From assembly GCA_964556225.1 (NCBI GenBank), contig CAZKVJ010000006.1, positions 62,001 to 126,000 of the forward strand: 64,000 nt of DNA. Direction: 5' to 3'. Both the position numbers and the translations under genes were made by a program. The notes below the pieces were generated by a model. The model ran no database searches. It saw nothing but the letters and a program-made list of their open reading frames with translations, and was not told the origin of the DNA. Source of the DNA: CAZKVJ01 sp964556225. GTDB lineage: Bacteria; Actinomycetota; Acidimicrobiia; Acidimicrobiales; Ilumatobacteraceae. This document shows positions 9,610 to 16,498 of the stretch, piece by piece (position 1 is the stretch's first letter; every line of letters starts with the position of its first letter).

Positions 9610-10389
9610 ATGACCACCTACCCGTTCACCTCCGCGCTCGTCACCGGCGCGTCGAGCGGCATCGGCGAGGAGATGGCGACGCTGCTCGGTCAGGCCGGGG
9701 TGCCGACGATCGTCGTCGCCCGCCGGACCGAGCGCCTCAGGGAGCTGGCCGGGCGCTTCGACGGGTTCGAGGTCCTGACCGCCGACCTGACCACGCCGAA
9801 GGGTGTGCGCGCCGTGGTCGAGCGCGTCACCGACACGGCTCGGCCGGTGGACCTGGTGGTGAACAACGCCGGCTTCGGCACCTCGGGGTCCTTTGCCGAG
9901 CTCGACCCGGAGCGTCTCGCGTCCGAGGTGCGGCTCAACGTCGAGGCCCTGACCACGATCTCGCGTGCGGCGCTCGGGGTGATGGTGCCCCGCCGGCGCG
10001 GCTGGCTGCTCAACGTGTCGAGCGTCGCCAGCTTCCAGCCGGCGCCCGGCCTGGCCGTCTACGCCGCGACCAAGGCGTACGTCACCAGCCTCACCGAATC
10101 GCTGCACGAGGAGGTGCGGGGCACCGGCGTGCACGTCACGGCGCTGTGTCCGGGGTTGACCCGCACGGAGTTCCAGTCGGTCGCCAACACCGACGCCGCT
10201 GCCACGACCTACCCGTCGTTCGCCTGGACCACCGCCCACGACGTCGCCGCCACCGGGCTGGCGGACGTGGTGGCCGGCCGGGCACTGTCGGTGCCCGGGC
10301 TCACCTACAAGACGATGTCACTCGCCAGCGGGGTGCTCCCGCGGGGGATCCTCCGCCGGGTCAGCGGCCTGGTCACCCGGGTGCGCTGA
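9610..10389 (+). CDS. Short-chain dehydrogenase/reductase
   Basis: This 259-residue classical SDR has a nucleotide-binding motif TGASSGIG near the N-terminus, the NNAG motif (LVVNNAGFGTSG), a catalytic Ser (NVSSVAS) and YxxxK (VYAATKAYV). The ATG follows a strong GAGGAGG ribosome binding site 9 nt after the thiolase-fold gene, so the three genes form an operon. The substrate is unknown. The last 72 nt overlap the 3' end of the convergent glycosyltransferase gene on the minus strand. Confidence 0.92.
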   Translation: MTTYPFTSALVTGASSGIGEEMATLLGQAGVPTIVVARRTERLRELAGRFDGFEVLTADLTTPKGVRAVVERVTDTARPVDLVVNNAGFGTSGSFAELDPERLASEVRLNVEALTTISRAALGVMVPRRRGWLLNVSSVASFQPAPGLAVYAATKAYVTSLTESLHEEVRGTGVHVTALCPGLTRTEFQSVANTDAAATTYPSFAWTTAHDVAATGLADVVAGRALSVPGLTYKTMSLASGVLPRGILRRVSGLVTRVR

Positions 10390-11172
10390 TCCCCGCCGGG
10401 CGCGGCGCTCCTCCCGCACGAGCCAGATGAACTCGACGTCGTCGATGAAGTAGCGCCGGAAGAGCCGGCGGGGTTCCTGGACGAAGCGGAAGGCCCACTC
10501 GAGACCGGCCCGCTGGAGCCACTGCGGGGCGCGAGCCTTCAACCCGTAGTACATCTCGAAGCTGGCGCCGACCGCCAGCAGCACGGGTGAGGCGCCGGCG
10601 TCCGCTGGCCATCGACGCAGGAGCGCGTCGATGACGAGCTCCTGCTTCACCAGCCCGAGCGTGACGAACACGAACTCGGGACGCTCGCCCGGGTGAGCGG
10701 CGACGCAGGTGTCCGCGAACGCCTCGATGCCGGCTGGGTCGCAGGGGTCGAGCATCGGCGCGACGACGACCGTGACATCGGGTGCCTCGCTGGCGATGCG
10801 CTCGGCGATCGCCGGCGAGGAGGCGACGACGAGGACGGAGCGGCCGGTGGCGAGCAGCCGGGGCCACAGCTCGGCGACGAGCGTGCTGCCGGGGAGGCGG
10901 GCCGACAGCGGCGCCCCCAGCCAGCGGCTCACGGCGACGATCGGCTGGCCGTCGGGCAGCACCCACCGGGCGTGCTCGATGACGGCGTCGACCGCCGCCG
11001 GCAGCCCGCGCCGGCGCCGCACCAGGTGGTCGACGTTCGGGGTGACCACCACCTTGTGCCATGGTGCCGCGACGGTGGGGGGAGCGAGGAGCTCCTCGGC
11101 GATGGGGCTGACGTCGGGCGCGTCGATGAAGTCGAGGCCGAACAGCCGGCGACGCCGGAGCGACGAGCTCAC
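10318..11172 (-). CDS. WecG/TagA/CpsF family (GT26) glycosyltransferase
   Basis: This 284-residue protein has hallmarks of the family: TPNVDHLVRRRR early, FVFVTLGLVKQELVIDALL in the middle, VGASFEMYYGLKARAPQWL, and the C-terminal LEWAFRFVQEPRRLFRRYF. Members transfer ManNAc or related sugars to lipid-linked intermediates for wall teichoic acids or exopolysaccharide. GTG 11172 overlaps the glpX stop (GTGA), so the two are co-translated. No other polysaccharide genes lie nearby. The last ~24 codons, past the conserved domain, lie antisense to the end of the SDR gene. Confidence 0.88.
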   Translation of the reverse strand: MSSSLRRRRLFGLDFIDAPDVSPIAEELLAPPTVAAPWHKVVVTPNVDHLVRRRRGLPAAVDAVIEHARWVLPDGQPIVAVSRWLGAPLSARLPGSTLVAELWPRLLATGRSVLVVASSPAIAERIASEAPDVTVVVAPMLDPCDPAGIEAFADTCVAAHPGERPEFVFVTLGLVKQELVIDALLRRWPADAGASPVLLAVGASFEMYYGLKARAPQWLQRAGLEWAFRFVQEPRRLFRRYFIDDVEFIWLVREERRARRGSAHPGDQAADPAEDPPREHPAGE

Positions 11173-12158
11173 TCGTAGTCGACGGAGGCGAACGTGGCCA
11201 GCTTGTCGAGGCGGTGGTGCCCGTCGACCATGCGGACGGTCCCGCTGCGCGAGCGCATGACGAGCGACTGGGTGTGCGCGCCACGGGCGTCGTAGCGCAC
11301 GCCGCGCAGGAGCTCACCGTCGGTGACCCCGGTGGCAGCGAAGAAGCAGTTGTCACCCTGGACCAGGTCCTCGGTGGTGAGGATGGCGGAGAGGTCGTAG
11401 CCGGCGTCGATGGCCGCTTGGCGCTCGTCGTCGTTGCGCGGCCAGAGCCGGCCCTGGATCTCGCCGCCCATGCACTTGAGCGCAGCGGCGGCCGTGACGC
11501 CCTCTGGGGTGCCGCCGGTGCCGATCAGGACATCGACGCCGGCGTCCGGCCAGGCGGTGGCGATGGCACCGAAGATGTCGCCGTCGCTGATGAGCCGGAT
11601 CCGGGCGCCGGTGGATCGGACCTCCTCGATGAGCGGGGCGTGACGGTCGCGGTCGAGGATCACCACGGTGAGGTCCCTGACGCTCTCGCCCTTGGCCTTG
11701 GCGATCCAGCGCAGGTTCTGGGTGGCGCTGGCGGTGATGTCGATCGAGCCGGCCGCGTCGGGGCCGACGGCGATCTTCTCCATGTAGACACAGGGGCCCG
11801 GGTTGAACATGGTGCCCCGCTCGGACACGGCGATGACCGAGATGGCGTTGCCGCGCCCGAGCGAGGTGAGGGTGGTGCCGTCGATGGGGTCGACGGCGAT
11901 GTCGGTGAGCGGTGGCGTGCCGTCGCCGATCCGCTCGCCGTTGTAGAGCATCGGTGCTTCGTCCTTCTCGCCCTCGCCGATGACGACGACACCGTCCATC
12001 GGCACGGTGGACAGCACGGTCCTCATGGCCTCGACGGCGGCGCCGTCGGCGCCGTTCTTGTCGCCCCGCCCGACCCACCGGCCCGCCGCCATGGCGGCGG
12101 ACTCGGTGACTCGGACGAGCTCGAGGGCGAGGTTTCGGTCGGGTCGCTGGGGGCTCAC
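11169..12158 (-). CDS. glpX: Fructose-1,6-bisphosphatase class II
   Basis: This 329-residue enzyme hydrolyses fructose-1,6-bisphosphate in gluconeogenesis. Seen motifs are the metal-binding/substrate loop VDPIDGTTLTSLGRGNAIS, the early AAGRWVGRGDKNGADGAAVE and the later LIGTGGTPEGVTAAAALKCM. GTG 12158 is preceded by TAGGTT (12166-12171) at 7 nt with no ribosome binding site, so the transcript is probably leaderless. It is the usual gluconeogenic FBPase of actinobacteria. The GT26 gene follows with a 4-nt overlap. Confidence 0.95.
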   Translation of the reverse strand: MSPQRPDRNLALELVRVTESAAMAAGRWVGRGDKNGADGAAVEAMRTVLSTVPMDGVVVIGEGEKDEAPMLYNGERIGDGTPPLTDIAVDPIDGTTLTSLGRGNAISVIAVSERGTMFNPGPCVYMEKIAVGPDAAGSIDITASATQNLRWIAKAKGESVRDLTVVILDRDRHAPLIEEVRSTGARIRLISDGDIFGAIATAWPDAGVDVLIGTGGTPEGVTAAAALKCMGGEIQGRLWPRNDDERQAAIDAGYDLSAILTTEDLVQGDNCFFAATGVTDGELLRGVRYDARGAHTQSLVMRSRSGTVRMVDGHHRLDKLATFASVDYE

Positions 12159-12165
12159 GGACGAG

Positions 12166-12171
12166 AACCTA
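12166..12171 (-). promoter_or_regulatory. -10 box of glpX (TAGGTT), leaderless
   Basis: TAGGTT on the minus strand ends 7 nt before GTG 12158, matching the TANNNT -10 pattern and spacing of leaderless actinobacterial mRNAs. Confidence 0.55.
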
Positions 12172-12185
12172 GTCAGGTCCGAGCA

Positions 12186-12323
12186 TCACCGCCGCGGCCG
12201 GCTCCGCCCCCGCCGTGCGGCGCGTGCGTCGCGGTAGGCGCGGGAGCGGCCGGCGAGCTGGCGAAGGTCCTCGTGATGCTGGCGCAGGACCAGCGCCGAC
12301 AGCTCGGGGTGCATGCCGTGCAT
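12186..12323 (-). CDS. 45-residue basic small protein, unknown
   Basis: The ATG at 12323 follows CAGGAGACCACTC, a good ribosome binding site. The 45-residue product begins MHGMHPELSALVLRQHHEDL and ends in a very basic tail (RAARRGRSRPRR). Short helical proteins of this look (M-x-P-E-L... then R/A-rich) are common in actinobacterial genomes, though without known function. It lies between a 25-codon ORF and glpX, all on the minus strand, with 27 nt to glpX. Nothing in the sequence shows a role. Confidence 0.55.
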   Translation of the reverse strand: MHGMHPELSALVLRQHHEDLRQLAGRSRAYRDARAARRGRSRPRR

Positions 12324-12413
12324 GAGTGGTCTCCTGTCAGGGTGGGGGTCGGTCGGTCAGCGGGACGGGCGCGCCGGGGCGCGACCGTCGGTGCAGGGGC
12401 CGGGCGCCGGTGG

Positions 12414-12491
12414 TCAGGCGATGTCGGCGCCGACGCAGCCGGTCGGGGCAGTGGTCGCGTGCCACACGGACGAACCGGACTCGTTCTTCAC
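12414..12491 (-). CDS. 25-residue peptide with a strong ribosome binding site
   Basis: GTG 12491 is preceded by GTGGAGGAGGTGGCA, one of the best Shine-Dalgarno sequences in the window. The peptide MKNESGSSVWHATTAPTGCV continues GADIA and stops at TGA. It contains one Trp, one His and one Cys, and Thr/Ser-rich segments. It could be a leader peptide, a secreted or modified peptide precursor, or a small functional peptide. No modifying enzyme or transporter is adjacent. An in-frame GTG at 12506 would add five residues. Confidence 0.4.
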   Translation of the reverse strand: MKNESGSSVWHATTAPTGCVGADIA

Positions 12492-12565
12492 TGCCACCTC
12501 CTCCACTGCTCGGGTCACTCGTCGGGTGTGATCGTGGCGCGCCGGGCCGGTGCCGTCCAGCGAAT

Positions 12566-12571
12566 TACGGT
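12566..12571 (+). promoter_or_regulatory. -10 box of the S9 peptidase gene (TACGGT), leaderless
   Basis: TACGGT ends 8 nt before ATG 12580. No Shine-Dalgarno sequence is present between the box and the start. Confidence 0.5.
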
Positions 12572-12579
12572 CCGATGCA

Positions 12580-14379
12580 ATGATCCCTGCGCAGCGCTGT
12601 CTCGCCGGGCGCGACCTCACCGAGCCACGGATCTCGCCCGACGGCCGGTGGGTCTCGTTCGTGGCGTCCACCCGCGCCGGATCGGCCATCATGCTCGTGC
12701 CGCCCGACGGCGGGCCCGAGCGCCAGCTGAGCGCCGATCCACCACCCCGCCCGGGCCGTGGCCTCGGCGGCGGCTGCTACGACTGGCTGCCCGACGGCAC
12801 CGGTCTGGTGTACGTCGGCGCAGACGGCTCGCTGTGGTGCCAGCCCCTCGCGGTCCGAGCGCCGGCGCTTGTGGCCGAGCACGAGCCGGAGGACTCGGTG
12901 CAGGCACCGGCGGTCGCACCGGACAGATCGTGCGTCGCGTACGTCACCGCTCAGCAGCTCGTGCGGGTCGCCCCCCTGCGGCCCGGCGGGACGGCGGCGA
13001 CACTCCCGGTCGACGGCGACTTCGCGTTCGACCCCTGCTGGTGGGAGCGCGCCGGGCGCCGCCACGTCGTCTGGCAGTCGTGGTCCGTGCCGGACATGCC
13101 GTGGGACCAGAGCCACCTGGCGGTGGCGACGCCCACCGACGCGGCCGTCGAGCGGATCGCGTGCCCCGGTCACCAGCTCCAGCAGCCGCGCCCGAACGCC
13201 GACGGCGTGCTCGGTGCGCTGTGCGACGGGCGGGGCTGGCTGAACGTGTGGCGGGTGGACCCCTCGCCCGCTGCGCCGCTCATCGACGAGGTCCATGAGC
13301 ACGGCGGACCGGCATGGGGGATGGGGCAGCGGTCCTGGTGCTGGTCACCGGCGGGCACGCACGTCGCCTTCTGCCGCAACGAGCAGGGCTTCGGGCGGCT
13401 GTGCGTCGCCGAGGTGGCGTCCGGGGCGGTGACCGAGCTGGGTCGGGGCGTTCACGGCGGCCTCGAGTGGCGAGGGTCCACGCTGGTGGCGCTGCGCTCG
13501 GGTGCCGTCACACCGACCGAGGTGGTGGTCTACGACGTCGCGACCGCCGCCCGGCGCGCGCTCGCCGTCGGGCCGCTGGCCGGCTGGGAGGACGCCGGGC
13601 TCGTGGAGCCGGTGCTGCTCACGGTGCCGGCGGAGGACGGCTCGACGCTCCATGCCCGCCTCTACCCGGCGGAGCGGCCCGATGGGCGCGTGATCTGCTG
13701 GCTGCACGGCGGCCCGACCGACCAGTGGCAGGTCACGTTCATGCCCCGGCTGGCCTACTGGCGCGACCGCGGCTGGAGCATCCTTGTCCCGGACCATCGG
13801 GGTTCGACGGGCCATGGGCGGGCCTACCAGCAGGCGCTCGACGGCCGCTGGGGCGAGCTCGACGTGGTCGACACTGCGGCCGCCATCCACCACGTGCACC
13901 ACACCGGCGTGGCGGACCCCGGCCGCACGGTGCTCATGGGGTCGTCGGCGGGGGGCCTCACCGCCCTGCTCACCGCCGCCCACCACCCGGAGCTGGTCGC
14001 CGCGGCGGTGGTCCTCTACCCGGTGAGCGACCTCGTCGACCTGTCGGCGCGCAGCCACCGGTTCGAGCGCCACAGCCTGGAGCACCTCGTCGGCCCGCTG
14101 CCGGCCGCTCGCGATCGCTACCTCGCCCGCTCGCCGCTGCACCTGGCCGACCGGCTGGCTGCGACGCCGTTGCTGGTGCTCCACGGCGACGCCGACCCCG
14201 TGGTGCCGGTCGACCAGAGCGTTGCCCTGGCGGAGCGGGTCCTCGACGCCGGCGGTGACGTGGAGCTGCGGGTGTACGCGGGCGAGGGCCACGGGTTCCG
14301 GGCGAGCCAGCACCAGCTCGACGAGTACCTGCGGATCGGTGCCTTCTTCGAGCGACATGGCCTGTCGCCCCGCCGGTAG
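12580..14379 (+). CDS. S9 family (prolyl oligopeptidase-like) serine peptidase
   Basis: This 599-residue cytoplasmic-type protein has no signal peptide. An N-terminal beta-propeller with WD40-like repeats (for example TEPRISPDGRWVSFVASTR) covers about residues 1-330. The C-terminal alpha/beta hydrolase domain carries the catalytic triad: Ser456 in GSSAGG, Asp539 in HGDADPVVP and His571 in GEGHGFR. The oxyanion region CWLHGGPTDQW is also present. It would cleave short peptides or acylated amino acids. ATG 12580 sits 8 nt after TACGGT; the frame is open upstream to GTG 12550. Confidence 0.92.
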   Translation: MIPAQRCLAGRDLTEPRISPDGRWVSFVASTRAGSAIMLVPPDGGPERQLSADPPPRPGRGLGGGCYDWLPDGTGLVYVGADGSLWCQPLAVRAPALVAEHEPEDSVQAPAVAPDRSCVAYVTAQQLVRVAPLRPGGTAATLPVDGDFAFDPCWWERAGRRHVVWQSWSVPDMPWDQSHLAVATPTDAAVERIACPGHQLQQPRPNADGVLGALCDGRGWLNVWRVDPSPAAPLIDEVHEHGGPAWGMGQRSWCWSPAGTHVAFCRNEQGFGRLCVAEVASGAVTELGRGVHGGLEWRGSTLVALRSGAVTPTEVVVYDVATAARRALAVGPLAGWEDAGLVEPVLLTVPAEDGSTLHARLYPAERPDGRVICWLHGGPTDQWQVTFMPRLAYWRDRGWSILVPDHRGSTGHGRAYQQALDGRWGELDVVDTAAAIHHVHHTGVADPGRTVLMGSSAGGLTALLTAAHHPELVAAAVVLYPVSDLVDLSARSHRFERHSLEHLVGPLPAARDRYLARSPLHLADRLAATPLLVLHGDADPVVPVDQSVALAERVLDAGGDVELRVYAGEGHGFRASQHQLDEYLRIGAFFERHGLSPRR

Positions 14380-14382
14380 CGT
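14377..14382 (+). promoter_or_regulatory. -10 box (TAGCGT) before the duplicated-domain gene
   Basis: TAGCGT overlaps the stop codon of the peptidase gene and ends 7 nt before ATG 14390, the same leaderless spacing as at other genes here. Confidence 0.5.
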
Positions 14383-14389
14383 GCCAGCG

Positions 14390-15118
14390 ATGATCGACTG
14401 GAACCCGCTCGACCCCGACGCCGCCAGCGTCCACTACGACCTGAGCCGGTGGACGTTCGACCAGCGCGCCGAGGTCGCGGCCACGTTCGCCGACGAGGAG
14501 ATCCCCCACGCCTGGGACGGCGACGAGGTGGTCGTGCCCGAGGAGCTCGAGGCACGGGTGGACGAGCTGTTCGCCGAGCTCGAGGTCCGACTCGGGATCG
14601 ACGCCGATGCCGAGGTGGTGGAGCTCGGCTTCGACGAGGCCGGCGGCATCACCGAGTACGACCTGTCCGAGCTGGCCCCGGGCGACCGCGCGGCGCTGGC
14701 GGCGGCGCTGGTCGACGCCCGCGTCCCGCACCGCTGGAACGTCGCGTCGCTCGAGGTTCCCACCGCCGCCGAGGAGGCCGTGGAGGAGATCATGGACCGC
14801 GTCGACGCCGGCGACGTCACCGTGCTCGACGACTCCGAGTCGGACGAGCGAACCGTCGGGCTGGCCGAGCTGTTCGGCCTGGCCGACCGGCTGCGGCGGG
14901 ACCCGCTCGACCCGGAGGGGCTGCGCATGCTGGTCGGCGCCCTCGACGAGATCGAGCCCGACCGGCCGCCCTACGGGACGCAGCTCGCGCTGTGGCGCCG
15001 GGCCTACGAGCTGGCCGACCGCCTGGCCGACTTCCTGGCCGGTGGGGACGAGCCCGACGAGCTGGCCGCGATCACCACCGCCGAGCAGCTGCACGAGCTC
15101 CTGGCCGACCAGGTGTGA
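14390..15118 (+). CDS. Acidic protein with a tandem-duplicated domain, unknown function
   Basis: The product has 242 residues and is strongly acidic. Residues ~14-65 and ~88-139 are two copies of one motif: Y-D-L-S, then an Arg-containing helix, then (I/V)-P-H-x-W, a short strand ending in V-P, and a Glu/Asp-rich helix. Copy 1 reads YDLSRW...EEIPHAWDGDEVVVP; copy 2 reads YDLSEL...ARVPHRWNVASLEVP. The C-terminal ~100 residues are helical. It is followed after 1 nt by a J-domain protein, so the two are co-expressed. I do not recognise the family by name. Confidence 0.75.
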   Translation: MIDWNPLDPDAASVHYDLSRWTFDQRAEVAATFADEEIPHAWDGDEVVVPEELEARVDELFAELEVRLGIDADAEVVELGFDEAGGITEYDLSELAPGDRAALAAALVDARVPHRWNVASLEVPTAAEEAVEEIMDRVDAGDVTVLDDSESDERTVGLAELFGLADRLRRDPLDPEGLRMLVGALDEIEPDRPPYGTQLALWRRAYELADRLADFLAGGDEPDELAAITTAEQLHELLADQV

Positions 15119-15119
15119 C

Positions 15120-15818
15120 GTGGTGCTGCTCGCCGAGCTCGAGGTGTTCCACTCGCGGCCCTTCGCTCCGACGCGTCGACTGGCGCTCGGCCACATGGTC
15201 CTGCCGGTCGAGCCGTTGCCCGGGTTCGGCGGCTTGCTGCTCGGCTGCATCGTGGCACAGCACCTGCGTGACGTCGACGACGACCTCGTGCCGGACATCC
15301 ACCGGCTGATCGGCCAGGTCGAGCGGGACGAGCGGGTCGTCCAGCCCCGCCTCCGTCATCGCTTCCAGGTCGACCGCCACGGCCTGTCGCGCAGTGTGCA
15401 CCGCCTCGTCGGCGACGGCGAGACCGTCCACGTCGAGCTGGCCACGACGGGGAGCCCCCTCCAGCAGGTGCTCGGCGCGATCTATGCCGTGGAGCGCCTC
15501 GGGCCGGCGGCCCGCCACGCCCTCGCGCCCGTGCTGCACCGGGCGATGCGCTGGCGGGGGCCCGCCGGCCCGTCGCTCATCGCCTACCTGGCCGGCACCG
15601 CCGCCGCGTCGCTGTCGACGCTGGCCGACCCCAGGGCGTGGGCGCTCGAGGTGCTGGGCTTCCCGGTCGGCACGTCGTCGCCCACCCGCAAGGACGTGAT
15701 GGCCCGGTTCCGCACGCGTCTGCGCGAGGTGCACCCCGACCACGGCGGCGAGACGGTCGGTGCCAGCCGGGCCATCGTCGAGCTCGGCGAGGCCCGCCGG
15801 ATCCTCCTCGAGGGCTGA
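15120..15818 (+). CDS. Protein with C-terminal J-domain
   Basis: This 232-residue protein starts at GTG 15120 (or 15123), 1 nt after the previous stop. The last ~50 residues look like a DnaJ J-domain: a helix (RKDVMARFRTRLREVHPDHG) with the HPD motif at residues 205-207, then a second helix (SRAIVELGEARRILLEG). The first ~170 residues are unknown and carry no zinc-finger or Gly/Phe region, so it is not a canonical DnaJ. It may recruit a DnaK to a specific client (inference). Its stop overlaps the start of the next hydrolase gene. Confidence 0.75.
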   Translation: MVLLAELEVFHSRPFAPTRRLALGHMVLPVEPLPGFGGLLLGCIVAQHLRDVDDDLVPDIHRLIGQVERDERVVQPRLRHRFQVDRHGLSRSVHRLVGDGETVHVELATTGSPLQQVLGAIYAVERLGPAARHALAPVLHRAMRWRGPAGPSLIAYLAGTAAASLSTLADPRAWALEVLGFPVGTSSPTRKDVMARFRTRLREVHPDHGGETVGASRAIVELGEARRILLEG

Positions 15819-16498
15819 TGGCCGGCCGTGGTCGCGCCCGGGGCGTGGTGCTGTTCCCCGGCGCCGGCAGCGACGCCAGCCATCCGTCGCTGGTGGCCGT
15901 CGAGGCGCGTCTGTCCCGGCGCCGGCCCCCCGTGCCGGTCGCGCGGGTCGACTTCCCCTACCGGCGGGCGGGGCGCCGGGCGCCCGATCGTGCGCCGGTG
16001 CTGCTGCGCGCCGTTCGCGACGAGGTCGGCCGGGCGGCCGAGCGCTTCGGGGTCCCGGCGTCGCAGCTCGTGATCGGTGGCCGGTCGATGGGCGGGCGGA
16101 TGTGCTCGCTCGCCGCCGCCGGCGACCCCGGTGACGGCGGCCCGCTCGATCCGGCCGAGCGTCTCACCGTGGCCGGGCTCGTGCTGATCTCCTACCCGCT
16201 GCACCCGCCGGGCAAGCCCGAGCGGCTCCGGGTTGCGCACCTGACGGGGCTCAGCGCGCCCTGCCTGTTCATCCACGGCACTCGAGACCCGTTCGGCTCC
16301 CCCGACGAGCTGGTGGCGTGGACGGCGACGATCCCCGCGCCGGTCACGCACGTGTGGATCGACGGCGGCCGCCATGGCCTCGATGGCGCCGATGACGAGA
16401 TCGCCGCCGCCGTCGACCACTGGCTCCCTCCTCGAGGAGGGCGTCCTCGGGGTTCAGCTCCTCGAGCTCCCGGTGAGCCGTCTCCGGGTAGCGGGTGA
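15818..16498 (+). CDS. Alpha/beta hydrolase (KANL3/Tex30-like, dienelactone hydrolase type)
   Basis: This 226-residue protein begins RARGVVLFPGAGSDASHPSL. The nucleophile elbow is GGRSMGGRM, the acid is in CLFIHGTRDPFG and the His in IDGGRHGLDG, a complete triad. This pattern is that of small predicted hydrolases of the KANL3/Tex30 group; the substrate is unknown. ATG 15818 overlaps the J-domain gene stop (TGATG). The last 155 nt overlap the end of the convergent MFS gene; the hydrolase's C-terminal helix (EIAAAVDHWL) lies inside the overlap, so this side is likely the functional coding sequence there. Confidence 0.85.
   Translation: MAGRGRARGVVLFPGAGSDASHPSLVAVEARLSRRRPPVPVARVDFPYRRAGRRAPDRAPVLLRAVRDEVGRAAERFGVPASQLVIGGRSMGGRMCSLAAAGDPGDGGPLDPAERLTVAGLVLISYPLHPPGKPERLRVAHLTGLSAPCLFIHGTRDPFGSPDELVAWTATIPAPVTHVWIDGGRHGLDGADDEIAAAVDHWLPPRGGRPRGSAPRAPGEPSPGSG

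Noticed and set aside
8401..10239. 612-codon minus-strand frame opposite the thiolase-fold and SDR genes
   Set aside because: No recognisable domain; antisense shadow of real genes with complete motifs.
12414..12491. RiPP (mycofactocin, lasso or lanthipeptide) precursor
   Set aside because: The Cys/Thr content was suggestive, but no radical SAM, cyclase or transporter gene is near and the peptide does not match a known core motif; kept only as an unknown small ORF.
11214..13298. 694-codon plus-strand frame opposite glpX
   Set aside because: Crosses glpX, the intergenic region and the peptidase gene in the wrong frame; no motif.
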